The notes beneath the pieces were generated by a model, which did no database searches, had not been told where the DNA came from, and saw only the letters and a list, made by a program, of their open reading frames with translations. Below are positions 48,399-60,255 of a DNA stretch of 64,000 bases, piece by piece. Positions within the stretch are counted from its first letter, which is position 1, and every line of letters starts with the position of its first letter. The stretch covers positions 124,001-188,000 of the forward strand of contig SCSG01000004.1 in assembly GCA_004322135.1 (NCBI GenBank), read 5' to 3'. The position numbers and the translations under genes are program-made. Source of the stretch: Burkholderiaceae bacterium. GTDB lineage: Bacteria; Pseudomonadota; Gammaproteobacteria; Burkholderiales; Burkholderiaceae_B.

Positions 48399-49775
48399 TT
48401 GAATACCCAAATATCCTTCGCCTCTCTTGAGTTGGCCGAACCCCTTTTGCGTGCCGTTTCCGAAGCCGGCTACACCACGCCCACTCCTATTCAGGCACAA
48501 GCCATACCGCAAGTGCTCAAGGGCGGCGACCTGCTGGCCGCCGCACAGACCGGCACCGGCAAGACGGCCGGCTTTGCCCTACCCATCCTGCACCGTCTGC
48601 TGACAAACCCTGCCCAGGCGCGCAAGCCCGGCTGCCCGCGTTGCCTCATCCTTACGCCAACGCGCGAACTGGCGGCCCAGATCGAAGAATCTGTGCATAC
48701 CTTCAGCAAACACACCTCCATACGTTCCATGGTGATGTTTGGTGGTGTCAACATAAACCCGCAAATCAGCGCACTGCGCAAGCCGCTGGATATTCTTGTG
48801 GCTACGCCGGGGCGCCTTCTGGACCACTCGCAGCAAAAAACGGTGGACCTGTCGGGAGTTGAAGTCCTGGTGCTTGATGAAGCCGACCGGATGCTGGACA
48901 TGGGCTTCATTCGCGACATACGCCGAATACTGGCCCTGCTGCCCAAACGCCGGCAGAACCTGCTGTTCTCGGCCACATTTTCCGACGAAATCCGGGCGCT
49001 ATCCAAAACCGTGCTGAACAATGCCGTCGAAATCTCGGTGACACCAAGAAACACGGCATCCGAATTGATCCAGCAAAGTGTCGTCATGACAGAGCAGGCG
49101 CACAAGCGTGACCTCCTGAGCTACATCATCCGCGAAAGCGGCTGGCACCAGGTATTAGTCTTCACGCGCACCAAACACGGCGCCAATCGGCTGGCCGAAA
49201 AACTCGTCAAGGACGGTCTGGCGGCTGCGGCCATTCACGGTAATAAAAGCCAGGCGGCGCGCACTCGGGCACTGGCCGGCTTCAAGGATGGCAAGGTTGC
49301 GGTGCTGGTTGCCACCGACATCGCCGCGCGCGGCATCGACATCGACCAACTCCCCAACGTCATCAACTTCGAGTTGCCCAACGTCCCCGAAGACTACGTC
49401 CACCGCATCGGCCGCACGGGCCGGGCCGGCGTGCAGGGATCGGCGCTTTCACTGGTGGATCGCAGCGAAATAAAGTTCCTGAACGCCATCGAAAAGCTCA
49501 TCAGAAAGCCCATTGACCGCACCGTCATCAAGGGCTGGACGCCGTCCATGGTTCAACCCGACTCGAACCGCGACGAGCGGCCTGCACGGACATTCGGCCG
49601 GCCGGGCTCCGGATCTGGTCGACCCGACGCAGCACGGCGCAACACCGGCCGTGCCAACGGTGCCCGCCCTGGCGCTGGCCAGGCCGGCCGCAATGGCCGC
49701 GCGCAGTCAGCCGGCCAGAGGAATGGCGCTGGCAGCCACGCCAATGCCCATCGGTCCGGCGCTACCCACTCCTGA
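48399..49775 (+). CDS. rhlE: DEAD/DEAH-box RNA helicase, RhlE-like (TTG start inside a T-tract)
   Basis: [64 protein letters not shown]; Gly/Arg/Ala-rich tail. Confidence 0.88.
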   Translation: MNTQISFASLELAEPLLRAVSEAGYTTPTPIQAQAIPQVLKGGDLLAAAQTGTGKTAGFALPILHRLLTNPAQARKPGCPRCLILTPTRELAAQIEESVHTFSKHTSIRSMVMFGGVNINPQISALRKPLDILVATPGRLLDHSQQKTVDLSGVEVLVLDEADRMLDMGFIRDIRRILALLPKRRQNLLFSATFSDEIRALSKTVLNNAVEISVTPRNTASELIQQSVVMTEQAHKRDLLSYIIRESGWHQVLVFTRTKHGANRLAEKLVKDGLAAAAIHGNKSQAARTRALAGFKDGKVAVLVATDIAARGIDIDQLPNVINFELPNVPEDYVHRIGRTGRAGVQGSALSLVDRSEIKFLNAIEKLIRKPIDRTVIKGWTPSMVQPDSNRDERPARTFGRPGSGSGRPDAARRNTGRANGARPGAGQAGRNGRAQSAGQRNGAGSHANAHRSGATHS

Positions 49776-49807
49776 TCATCTCTTGCAATACCTGCCAGAC
49801 ACCTGCC

Positions 49808-51415
<1,608 letters not shown>

Positions 51416-51729
51416 GTCGCGCCAACGGACAGGCCTGGCCACGAACCGGGCCTGGGCAAAGGGTCTCCCGACCGGACAACGCCCTCGCCGCGGAGTGTTG
51501 CCCAATTACGATGGAACTACGCGCCAAATGGCTGTTGCCGCCAGCCCACACCGTGCGAAAACTCCCTCCTGGTGCTCTGTATCGCTCGCTTACGATCTAA
51601 CAAATACTTACACGATTCAAGGCAAGCCAAGGCTTTATACTAGGGCACACTGAACATGGTTTTGCGACTGCGTGTCGCAGCACAAGCCTGTCCGCCAAAT
51701 CCCTAGACCCGAGATCACTAAGGATACGA

Positions 51730-52386
51730 ATGTCCTGGCGTTCCATCTTCGCAGTACTCATCGTTGCGATCGCAGCCTCCGCCTGGGGCGGCTTGCGCTT
51801 GGGCAACTGGCTCGTGGCCCACGGGCCTGCCGTTGTCACCGCCACGCCCGAACTCATGCCTGAAGCGCCTGCAGTTCCGGTCCTGGACGCAAACGGCAAG
51901 CCTGTCACCCCACAAGCACCACAACCTCTGGACGACGGCGGCCTGGGCGTCCCCAAGGCGCCGGCGGAAGTCGCCTGGCAAATCCCGCCGACATCCCTCG
52001 ACGCTACCAAATCCAACCAGGTCATCGCCGTGGCCACTACGCCCATCACAATGGTCGAGGCCCAGCATATCGCGGCCAATGGCGGCCAGCGGCCTCTTGT
52101 CGGCATCGGCGATGCCAGTAATTTAATGGTCGCCTCGCGCGGCAACACGCCCATACAGCCTATCGACGCCCCCAGCGTCGCGCCTGCCCCTACTCCTGCC
52201 AGCGCCAGCTCGAACAGCCAGAATGGCCTGAAGGCCTGGCAGGCGAATCTGCGTCAGGACCTCCAGGTCTGCAGCGCCGAAAGCTTCTTCGACCGACCCA
52301 GTTGCGCCTGGGCGGCACGTAATAAATACTGCACGCCCAATAACGCCTGGGGCACCATCAAAGACTGCCCCGATAAAAACTTTTAG
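51730..52386 (+). CDS. Hypothetical protein with N-terminal TM/signal segment
   Basis: MSWRSIFAVLIVAIAASAWGGLRLGNWLV; Pro/Ala-rich middle; Cys-containing C-terminus. Confidence 0.6.
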   Translation: MSWRSIFAVLIVAIAASAWGGLRLGNWLVAHGPAVVTATPELMPEAPAVPVLDANGKPVTPQAPQPLDDGGLGVPKAPAEVAWQIPPTSLDATKSNQVIAVATTPITMVEAQHIAANGGQRPLVGIGDASNLMVASRGNTPIQPIDAPSVAPAPTPASASSNSQNGLKAWQANLRQDLQVCSAESFFDRPSCAWAARNKYCTPNNAWGTIKDCPDKNF

Positions 52387-52513
52387 CGGCCTACAAAGCC
52401 TGCAGGCCGCATGGTAAGACCAGGTGCCGAGATTAAGGGCTCGAATTAGCCAAAAAAGGTGACACCGCACGCCGCCACGGCAACCGTTGCTGCGCGTACG
52501 GTAAAGGGAAAAA

Positions 52514-52984
52514 CTACTCGTCCATCTGGCTTTGCAGGTAGTTCTGCAAGCCCACCTTCTCAACAAGCTCGATATTGGTTTCAAGCCAGTCAATATGCTC
52601 TTCGGTGTCGTCCAGAATGAGCTGGAACAGATCGCGCGAAACATAGTCGTGCACCGACTCGCAATAGGCCATGCCTTCCTTGACCGTAGTCTGGGCACCG
52701 CTTTCAAGCTTCAGGTCACACGACAGGATTTCAGGTACCGACTCGCCGATCAGCAGCTTGTGCAGGTCCTGCAGATTAGGCAGCCCGTCCAGCATGAAGA
52801 TCCGTTCGATGAGCCGATCGGCATGTTTCATCTCGCCCATGGATTCATCACGTTCGTGCTTGCCCAGCTTCTTGAAGCCCCAATGATCCAGCATGCGGGC
52901 ATGCAGAAAATACTGATTGATTGCTGTGAGTTCGTTTTTAAGCTGTGCATTCAGAAATTGAATTACTTTTTTATCGCCTTTCAT
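52514..52984 (-). CDS. bfr: Bacterioferritin
   Basis: [77 protein letters not shown]. Confidence 0.96.
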   Translation of the reverse strand: MKGDKKVIQFLNAQLKNELTAINQYFLHARMLDHWGFKKLGKHERDESMGEMKHADRLIERIFMLDGLPNLQDLHKLLIGESVPEILSCDLKLESGAQTTVKEGMAYCESVHDYVSRDLFQLILDDTEEHIDWLETNIELVEKVGLQNYLQSQMDE

Positions 52985-53426
52985 GGCCGTGCTCCCAAGT
53001 CTTGAAGGCTGACACCATGCCAGCCGAAAAACGCAGAGTCAGCAGCAAAGCCGTGCCCCTTTTGCGGGCGTGGCGTGACCTGCCTGTATTCCCTCTGACG
53101 TGCTTTTTCGTGACTACTAGCCTACCACGACATAATTGCAATTCACACCGCGCAAAGCGCTTGAAGCCGTGCGTCTTGCGCAACTCAATGCTTTAGAAAG
53201 CACTAATAGAAATGAGATTACTTATCGAAACAGCTACACTCGAAATGCCGTAAAGCGCGAGTGCTGCGCCAGCGCATGTGGCTGAAACCAGCCCACAAGG
53301 CACGGAATTGGCATGCAGTCTGGCCAACAACCTGGGACGAAACCCAGATTATGAGGATATGATCTTTATTGTAATTATTTATGACAAAAGGGACGGAACC
53401 GCGCGGCCCAGCGAAACCAGCCCATA

Positions 53427-53693
53427 TCAGGCGCGCCGTACGACTTCCTCGACCATCGGAGCTACGACCGTAGCGTCATTGGCGGCTTCGACAACCACGG
53501 TGCCAAGCCCGGCAGCCGGTGCGTGCGCACCGAGCCGACCCGAAGGGAGATATTCGGCCGCAGTGGCCGCGCAACGACCACAACACGTCGCGACCCCAAG
53601 CTGCTCTCGGAGGTCGGACATTGTGAGCGCACCACCCGCTACTGCGGATTGGACCTGACGCTCGTTGATTGCATTGCAGATACAAATGAACAT
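53427..53693 (-). CDS. bfd: Bacterioferritin-associated ferredoxin-like (2Fe-2S)-binding protein
   Basis: MFICICNAINERQVQSAVAGGALTMSDLREQLGVATCCGRCAATA: CxC...CCxxC Bfd pattern. Confidence 0.88.
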   Translation of the reverse strand: MFICICNAINERQVQSAVAGGALTMSDLREQLGVATCCGRCAATAAEYLPSGRLGAHAPAAGLGTVVVEAANDATVVAPMVEEVVRRA

Positions 53694-53707
53694 GAGAATA
53701 ATTATCA
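53693..53707 (-). promoter_or_regulatory. Putative Fur box over the bfd -10 element and start codon
   Basis: TGAGAATAATTATCA matches TGATAATNATTATCA with one mismatch; minus strand TTGATT-N17-GATAAT-N7-ATG. Confidence 0.65.
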
Positions 53708-53839
53708 TCTTGAGCGCAAAAAAAATCAACTACTATTCATTGCTGTTAACCCCTAATTTGTATCTCGCCGCAAAAGCGCCACACTTGCAGTGACCGGTGG
53801 CAAAGTCGCCGCCGCAGGCTACAAGGCGAACCGTAAAAA

Positions 53840-55348
53840 TCACGACTCCAGCCGGGCGCGAGCCTTGCGCCGGGTCGCCGCCTCAATTCCCGCCGCTTCC
53901 CGATACTTGGCAACGGTACGTCTGGCAATCGTAATCCCCTGATCGGCCAGGCACGCCGCCAGCCGGCTATCCGATAATGGCTTGTCCGCCCGCTCCTGCG
54001 CCACCAGCTTCCGAATCATGCTGCGCACTGCAGTGGCGGACGTCGAAGTGCCGCTCTCGGTATTGAGCGCCACGCCAAAGAAGCTTTTCATCTCCACGAC
54101 GCCCCAGGGCGTCTGCAAATACTTCTGATGCGTCGCACGCGACACCGTGGACTCGTGCAAGCCCAGTTCCTGCGCCACATCCCGCAACAACAGCGGACGC
54201 ATCGCCTGCGGACCGTGCTCGAAAAACGCCTGTTGGTGTTCCACCAGTACTTGCGCGACGCGCAGTATGGTTTCAAAGCGCTGGGCGACGCTTCTTAGCA
54301 GCCCATGGGCGCTTTGCAGCAACTGGCCATACATATTTGGGGCCGGTCCCTCGTGCACGGGCGCCACACTACCAGCTGCGGGCACGTCATGGGGTTCCGG
54401 AAACCGGCCTGCCACCCTGTCGCCGTCCCGATCAGGCGCTTCACGGCCCTGCATCAGCCACGTTTCATACTGAGTGTTGACGCGCAGGCGCGGCACGATG
54501 CTTGCGTTCAGGCGCGCGACCCAGCGTTTGCCCACCCGCCGCGCAATGACTTCAGGCACGACGTAATCCGCCTGCGAGCCCGCCCAGCCTCGACCAGGCT
54601 TGGGATCGAGACCAAGCAGCAGGGTACGCGTGGCCCGCAGTTGCTCATCGGAGCACGACAATACCCGCCTCAGTTGAACCAGATTTCCACCCGCCAGCAA
54701 ATCCAGATGATGACTCACGAGCTCACACGCACATGCCAGAACTTCGGCCTTTGCCGATTCGTCGTTGACGCCCACCACCCCGCCTTCCAGCGCCTGCAAT
54801 TGCAACAACAGGCACTCGCGCAAAGAGGTGGCGCCAACTCCGGGCGGATCGAATGACTGCAGCAGGCGCAGCGCGGCATGTAGTTCCTCCGGCTCCACCT
54901 CCAGTTGTGACGGCAAACAGGCGTGAATCTCGTCCAGGGGCGTGGCAAGGTACCCATTCTCGTCCAGTTCGCCAATCAGAAGCTCCACCAGCGCGCCATC
55001 GCGTTCCGAGGCGCGCGTCAGCCGCAACTGCCGGAGCAGATGCTGAGCCAGGGAATCGGACTGACTGACTTCGGGTAAGGCCGGGTACTCGCCGTCGGCC
55101 ACCCGCGTGCGGGTGGCCGTTGCCAACACAGGCAGGTCATCCCTGTCCATCGCTTCCGGTTCCATCGGCAACGCTTCAGTGTCATACTCGTCATCGCGCT
55201 CAAGCAATGGGTTATCCTGCAATGCCTGCGCCACTTCCGCCTCAAGATCCTGCGCCGAAAGCCGCAGGAATCGGATTGATTGCCGCAGCTGCGGGGTTAG
55301 CGCCAATTGCTGGCTCTGACGCAAATCTAGGGACTGACGCGATAGCAT
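53840..55348 (-). CDS. rpoN: RNA polymerase sigma-54 factor
   Basis: MLSRQSLDLRQSQQLALTPQLRQSIRFLRLSAQDLEAEVAQALQDNPLLE; RpoN box ARRTVAKYREAAGI. Confidence 0.93.
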   Translation of the reverse strand: MLSRQSLDLRQSQQLALTPQLRQSIRFLRLSAQDLEAEVAQALQDNPLLERDDEYDTEALPMEPEAMDRDDLPVLATATRTRVADGEYPALPEVSQSDSLAQHLLRQLRLTRASERDGALVELLIGELDENGYLATPLDEIHACLPSQLEVEPEELHAALRLLQSFDPPGVGATSLRECLLLQLQALEGGVVGVNDESAKAEVLACACELVSHHLDLLAGGNLVQLRRVLSCSDEQLRATRTLLLGLDPKPGRGWAGSQADYVVPEVIARRVGKRWVARLNASIVPRLRVNTQYETWLMQGREAPDRDGDRVAGRFPEPHDVPAAGSVAPVHEGPAPNMYGQLLQSAHGLLRSVAQRFETILRVAQVLVEHQQAFFEHGPQAMRPLLLRDVAQELGLHESTVSRATHQKYLQTPWGVVEMKSFFGVALNTESGTSTSATAVRSMIRKLVAQERADKPLSDSRLAACLADQGITIARRTVAKYREAAGIEAATRRKARARLES

Positions 55349-55364
55349 AGGTAAAATAACCGGC

Positions 55365-55901
55365 ATGAATACAACTACACAAAAGCAGCCCACCCGTCAG
55401 GACGACGCTATTTTGCGCAACGTACTGCTAAGGCTTACGGCGGCACAAAAAATTCTTTGCACTGTCGTGGTCGCCGTTGTCGTCCTGATCTGGTATGACC
55501 TTTTAAACCGGCTCATCGCCTTTGGCCACGGCATGGACTACACGGGCCTGCACGCGCTGGGTGCGCAAATTGTCGAATTCCTGAAGCGCTACAACCCATT
55601 TTTCTGGTGGGCCGTTGTGGTGCTCTGCACCCTGATTATTGCCTATTTCCTGCATGGGTTCATTCAAAGCACCCGGCGCTGGGCCCAGAACAAGCTAGTC
55701 AGCGCCGAAACCGTAGCCGAGCTTGTAGAGCAGCTTTCCACGCCCGCGCGGCAGGTGCTCAATTGGGCCTGGCAAGATCGTCGCAACCCCATAACCGTTG
55801 GCGATTTACAACGCGCACATCACGAACTGCGGATGGGGCGATTCGGCAAAATCGAACTGTCGGCCCGACAGGCCCAGCTTCTGGACGACAAGACCCCATA
55901 A
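55365..55901 (+). CDS. Hypothetical membrane protein (two predicted TM segments)
   Basis: 178 aa; ILCTVVVAVVVLIWYDLL, FFWWAVVVLCTLIIAYFLHGFI. Confidence 0.6.
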   Translation: MNTTTQKQPTRQDDAILRNVLLRLTAAQKILCTVVVAVVVLIWYDLLNRLIAFGHGMDYTGLHALGAQIVEFLKRYNPFFWWAVVVLCTLIIAYFLHGFIQSTRRWAQNKLVSAETVAELVEQLSTPARQVLNWAWQDRRNPITVGDLQRAHHELRMGRFGKIELSARQAQLLDDKTP

Positions 55902-56230
55902 CATAGTGCCCTTGTGCGCTTGTCAAATGGCGCAAAATGTGGTTGACTATGAAGCATGAACCCCGCAGATTCTTCCTTCGCAAGCATCGTCGACCGCCAC
56001 GCGGCCGGTTCTGTTGCGGGTACTCTTCTTTCGCGCCGCCCCCTGGCGCTGTCGCTACTGCTACTGACCGGTTGCCGAACCTAGCGTTCTGTGGCAGTTC
56101 GGCAGCCTGTATACGCCACCACGAGTCCTTTATTGCCTTAGGCTCCTCACCCGTGATCCGGGCGCTGCAACAGCCCACTGAGCAATAAAATATAAAATAA
56201 CGTAAAAGTTCTGCAAAATAGGTGCATCAC

Positions 56231-57922
56231 ATGCTCTCCAATCCATCCGACAAATATCGCCCATTTGTGCCGTTCGCGCATGACTTCGCCGAACGCACCT
56301 GGCCCAGCAAGCGGATTACCCATCCGCCTATCTGGATGAGCACCGACCTGCGCGACGGCAACCAGTCGCTTATTGAGCCCATGAGCGTCGAGCGCAAGCT
56401 TCGCCTGTTCAAGCAACTGGTCAAAATCGGTTTCAAGGAAATCGAAGTCGGCTTTCCCTCCGCCTCGCAAACCGATTTCGATTTCGTGCGCAAGCTGATC
56501 GACGACAAGCTCATTCCCGACGACACGGCCATCATCGTGCTGACACAATCGCGTGAAGAGCTTATCCAGCGCACCGTTGAGGCGGCCGCTGGCGCAAGCA
56601 AGGCCATCGTGCACATGTATAACGCCTGCGCGCCGGCATTTCGCAAGATCGTCTTCAATATGAGCAAGGACGAGATCATCGAACTTGCCATAAGTGGTAC
56701 CCGGCTCATCAAAAAATACACAGGCCAGCATCCTGAAACAAACTGGCGCTATGAGTACTCGCCAGAAGTCTTCAGCACGACCGAGCCCGAATTCGCGCTG
56801 CAGGTGTGCAACGCGGTAACGCAAGCGTGGCAGCCCACCGTCGATTCCAGGATCATCTTCAACCTGCCCGCCACCATCGAAGCCACTACGCCGAACACGT
56901 ATGCGGATCAGATCGAGTGGATGCAGAACCGCCTCGAACATCGCGACCGCGTCGTTGTCAGCATCCACCCTCACAATGACCGTGGCACGGCCGTTGCCAC
57001 GGCCGAGCTCGCGCTCATGGCCGGGGCCGATCGAGTCGAAGGCTGCCTGTTCGGCAATGGTGAGCGCACCGGCAATGTCGACCTTGTCACGCTGGCGCTC
57101 AACCTGTATACGCAGGGCATCCATCCCGGGCTCGACTTTTCCGACATAGACGAAGTACGGCGCTGTGTCGAATATTGCAACCAACTGCCGGTACATCCCC
57201 GTCACCCCTACGCAGGCGACTTGGTCTTCACCGCATTTTCGGGTTCGCATCAGGACGCCATTAAAAAGGGCTTTGCGCAGCAAAAGACGGATGCCTTGTG
57301 GGAGGTGCCTTACCTGCCCATCGATCCAGCCGACCTGGGCCGCAGCTACGATGCCGTCATCCGCGTCAACAGCCAGTCCGGCAAGGGCGGTGTCTCGTAT
57401 CTGCTCGAGCACGAGCATGGTCTGATCCTGCCGCGACGCCTGCAGATCGAATTTAGCCGCGCCATTCAGCGCGTCACTGACGAAACCGGCTCCGAAGTTA
57501 CTGCCGATGCGGTCTATGCGCTGTTCAGCAAGGAGTATCTCGGCCTCGAAAAGCCCTGGAAATTGGTGCGTCACCGTATTTCGGGCGACCCCAAGGCCAA
57601 GACAGGGCGGCAGTTCGCCATTGAAGTCGAACTGGAACGCGACGGCGTGAAGCACAACCTCACCGGCCGGGGCGATGGCGCCATAGCGGCGTTCGTCGAC
57701 GCCCTGAATTTGGGCGTGCGCATCATGGACTATCACGAGCACGCCATCGGTACCGGCACGGATACACGCGCCGCATGCTACGTAGAGCTGCGTGTGGGTG
57801 AATCCAGTTCAGGATTCGGCGTGGGCACACATGTTGACATCGTCACTGCCTCGTTCCTTGCCATACTCAGTGCGGTCAACAGGCACTATCTGACCAAGGG
57901 CGCCGAAGTCCTGGCTGCCTGA
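56231..57922 (+). CDS. leuA: 2-isopropylmalate synthase
   Basis: [85 protein letters not shown]. Confidence 0.96.
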   Translation: MLSNPSDKYRPFVPFAHDFAERTWPSKRITHPPIWMSTDLRDGNQSLIEPMSVERKLRLFKQLVKIGFKEIEVGFPSASQTDFDFVRKLIDDKLIPDDTAIIVLTQSREELIQRTVEAAAGASKAIVHMYNACAPAFRKIVFNMSKDEIIELAISGTRLIKKYTGQHPETNWRYEYSPEVFSTTEPEFALQVCNAVTQAWQPTVDSRIIFNLPATIEATTPNTYADQIEWMQNRLEHRDRVVVSIHPHNDRGTAVATAELALMAGADRVEGCLFGNGERTGNVDLVTLALNLYTQGIHPGLDFSDIDEVRRCVEYCNQLPVHPRHPYAGDLVFTAFSGSHQDAIKKGFAQQKTDALWEVPYLPIDPADLGRSYDAVIRVNSQSGKGGVSYLLEHEHGLILPRRLQIEFSRAIQRVTDETGSEVTADAVYALFSKEYLGLEKPWKLVRHRISGDPKAKTGRQFAIEVELERDGVKHNLTGRGDGAIAAFVDALNLGVRIMDYHEHAIGTGTDTRAACYVELRVGESSSGFGVGTHVDIVTASFLAILSAVNRHYLTKGAEVLAA

Positions 57923-57947
57923 GCCTGCGCTGAACCATCGCATCCGC

Positions 57948-57975
57948 AGCGCGCCTTTCGGGGCGCGCTTTTTTT
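57948..57975 (+). terminator. Rho-independent terminator after leuA
   Basis: AGCGCGCC-TTTCGG-GGCGCGCT followed by a T-tract. Confidence 0.85.
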
Positions 57976-58080
57976 GGGCGACCGACCTTGTAGCCGGAAC
58001 CCGAAACGCGCACAATCAAATCACTGCGTGGCTGCTGCCACCTTCATCCTCAAAAATACCCTTCACCCTTGCGAAAACTT

Positions 58081-59679
58081 ATGGTCACAACACCGTTGCC
58101 ACACCATGCCTTTGCCCGCGCCGCGCTGCTCGCGGCAGCCGCCCTCGCATCATGCCAGGCTGCGGCTCAGCCCACGCCGAACCCATCTGCGCCGCCAGAA
58201 CAATATTCAGCGGTTCCCGTACCCGCAGGACAGATCGACAAAGCGGTAGCCAGTCTGGACAAACTTGCCGACGACACCATGCACGAAAGCGGCATGCCCG
58301 GCATGGCCATTGCCGTGGTCGAAGGCGACAAGACGGTGTACGCCAAAGGCTTCGGAGTGCGCGAAGAAGGCAAACCAGCCAAGGTCGATGCCGACACCGT
58401 ATTCCAGCTGGCGTCTGTCTCGAAGCCTGTAGGCGCCACGGTCATCGCGCAACAAGTCGGCAAGAAAGTCATTGACTGGGACACGCCCGTCGTCAAGTAC
58501 TTGCCGTGGTTCGCACTGTCAGACCCCTGGGTTACCCAGCACGTCACTATCGGAGATCTTTATGCGCACCGTTCGGGCCTGCCCGACCACATTGGCGACA
58601 GCCTTGAAGCCTTTGGTTTCAGCACAAGGCAAATCCTTGAACGCCTGCGTTTCGTTCCACTTGCGCCGTTCCGGGTCACGTACGATTACACGAACTTTGG
58701 CATAACTGCCGCCGCTCACGCCGCGGCGGCCGCCGCCGGCAAAGACTGGAACGACCTGTCGCAAGAAGCCATCTACGGGCCCCTGGACATGACGTCCACC
58801 AGTTCGCGCTACAGCGACTTCATGCGCCGCGCCGACCGCGCCAGCAGCCATGTAAAAACGGCGCACGGCTACAAAGCGCTGTACACCATGCAGCCCGATG
58901 CGCAGACTCCAGCGGGGGGCGTCAGCTCATCGGTCAACGACATGGCTAAATGGATGAGCATGGTGCTTGGCAATGGCAAGTATCAGGGAAAGCAGATCGT
59001 CTCCAGCCAGGCGCTCTCAACCGCCTTCACACCCAAGATATCGACGGGGACGCCCAACTCGATGGCCGCGCGCGCAAGCTTTTACGGGTACGGGATCGGC
59101 GTCTCTGATCAGCCCTCGGGCCGCGTCCAGCTTTCGCACTCGGGCGCCTTCGAAACCGGAGCGGCCACCACTGTTCTGATGATTCCATCGCTGAAAGTGG
59201 GTATCGTCATACTCAGCAACGCCGTCCCCACAGGGGCCGTCGAGGCGCTAAGCATGGAGTTCGCCGACCTGGTGCAATACGGTCACATCACACGCGACTG
59301 GCGGACCGCCTATTCAAAAGCCATGGTCAACATACTCGCCCCCTCTGGCTCGCTGGCGGGGCAGGCCGCCCCTGCCCACCCACAGCCAGCACTGAAGCTG
59401 GACGCCTACGCAGGCACTTACGGCAACGAATATTTCGGCCTCGTGCAAATTGCCGCGAACAACAAGGGCAAGCTGACACTGACCGTCGGCCCATCAAAAA
59501 CAACCTTTACGTTGACGCACTGGGACGGCAACCGATACGTATTCCCGATTGGCCCGCCGCTGGCGTCCGAAGGCTCGCGTTCAGCCGTGGATTTCGGCGT
59601 TGACGAAGCGGGCCTGGTCCAGACCATGCAGGTTGAATTCTTCAACACCGATGGGATGGGCCGGTTCACAAGGCGCTGA
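58081..59679 (+). CDS. Serine hydrolase (beta-lactamase/class C-like family), exported
   Basis: Signal-like N-terminus; FQLASVSKPVGATVIAQQVGKK (SxxK), TYDYTNFGITAA (YxN-like). Confidence 0.88.
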   Translation: MVTTPLPHHAFARAALLAAAALASCQAAAQPTPNPSAPPEQYSAVPVPAGQIDKAVASLDKLADDTMHESGMPGMAIAVVEGDKTVYAKGFGVREEGKPAKVDADTVFQLASVSKPVGATVIAQQVGKKVIDWDTPVVKYLPWFALSDPWVTQHVTIGDLYAHRSGLPDHIGDSLEAFGFSTRQILERLRFVPLAPFRVTYDYTNFGITAAAHAAAAAAGKDWNDLSQEAIYGPLDMTSTSSRYSDFMRRADRASSHVKTAHGYKALYTMQPDAQTPAGGVSSSVNDMAKWMSMVLGNGKYQGKQIVSSQALSTAFTPKISTGTPNSMAARASFYGYGIGVSDQPSGRVQLSHSGAFETGAATTVLMIPSLKVGIVILSNAVPTGAVEALSMEFADLVQYGHITRDWRTAYSKAMVNILAPSGSLAGQAAPAHPQPALKLDAYAGTYGNEYFGLVQIAANNKGKLTLTVGPSKTTFTLTHWDGNRYVFPIGPPLASEGSRSAVDFGVDEAGLVQTMQVEFFNTDGMGRFTRR

Positions 59680-59751
59680 ACATCACGCTGCAAAAGCGCC
59701 CAACTCGCGCCGCTTCAAGGTAGCCGCATCAACCCCCGCGCGTTGACGCAC

Positions 59752-59795
59752 AAAAAAGCCACCCGCTGCAACAATGCTGCAGCGGGTGGCTTTTT
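59752..59795. terminator. Bidirectional Rho-independent terminator
   Basis: A-tract, GCCACCCGCTGCA-ACAATGC-TGCAGCGGGTGGC, T-tract, between convergent genes. Confidence 0.9.
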
Positions 59796-59813
59796 CTTGG
59801 CGATGCGCGCTGT

Positions 59814-60158
59814 CTACCAGAGCGGAGCGGGCTCCCAGGTGACATCCGCCCGGTGCTCAAGTGAAACCTTCAGCATGGCCAACAATGGAAAGGCTCGCTG
59901 ACGAAAGCTGACTGGCTGGAAGATGGGATGCTCCAGAGCGTCATCCTGATTTGTGCATTCCTTGGGCTCTTGCGCCTGCTTGAATGAAATGGCACGCTCG
60001 ATTCCGTCTATGGCGTCGGGAAGATCGGCGTGAGTAATAACGCCACGTTCAGGGAGCGTATCGGTAAATGGCTTGCCTGCAGCCCTGAGGAGTGGCAGCG
60101 CGTGCTGTGAAAACATAAGAACTTCAGCAGCCGGCTTGGAGTGAAAGACGATAAGCAT
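59814..60158 (-). CDS. DUF1840 domain-containing protein
   Basis: MLIVFHSKPAAEVLMFSQHALPLLRAAGKPFTDTLPERGVITHADLPDAIDGIERAI. Confidence 0.8.
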   Translation of the reverse strand: MLIVFHSKPAAEVLMFSQHALPLLRAAGKPFTDTLPERGVITHADLPDAIDGIERAISFKQAQEPKECTNQDDALEHPIFQPVSFRQRAFPLLAMLKVSLEHRADVTWEPAPLW

Positions 60159-60255
60159 AGTCGGTTTCCCTCAATGGACTCATTTATACACTACACCAAC
60201 ATTTATCATCTGCCAAGCGCACTATACGAGTTTTCCCGCTTATGCAGAGAACGGC

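Noticed and set aside
55937-56188. 83-aa ORF upstream of leuA as a possible leader peptide
   Set aside because: Not enriched in Leu codons in a run and no clear attenuator hairpin; probably non-coding or a decayed ORF.
56147-57742. 531-aa minus-strand ORF opposite leuA
   Set aside because: Antisense to a clearly recognised 2-isopropylmalate synthase; such shadow ORFs are expected in high-GC codon-biased DNA.
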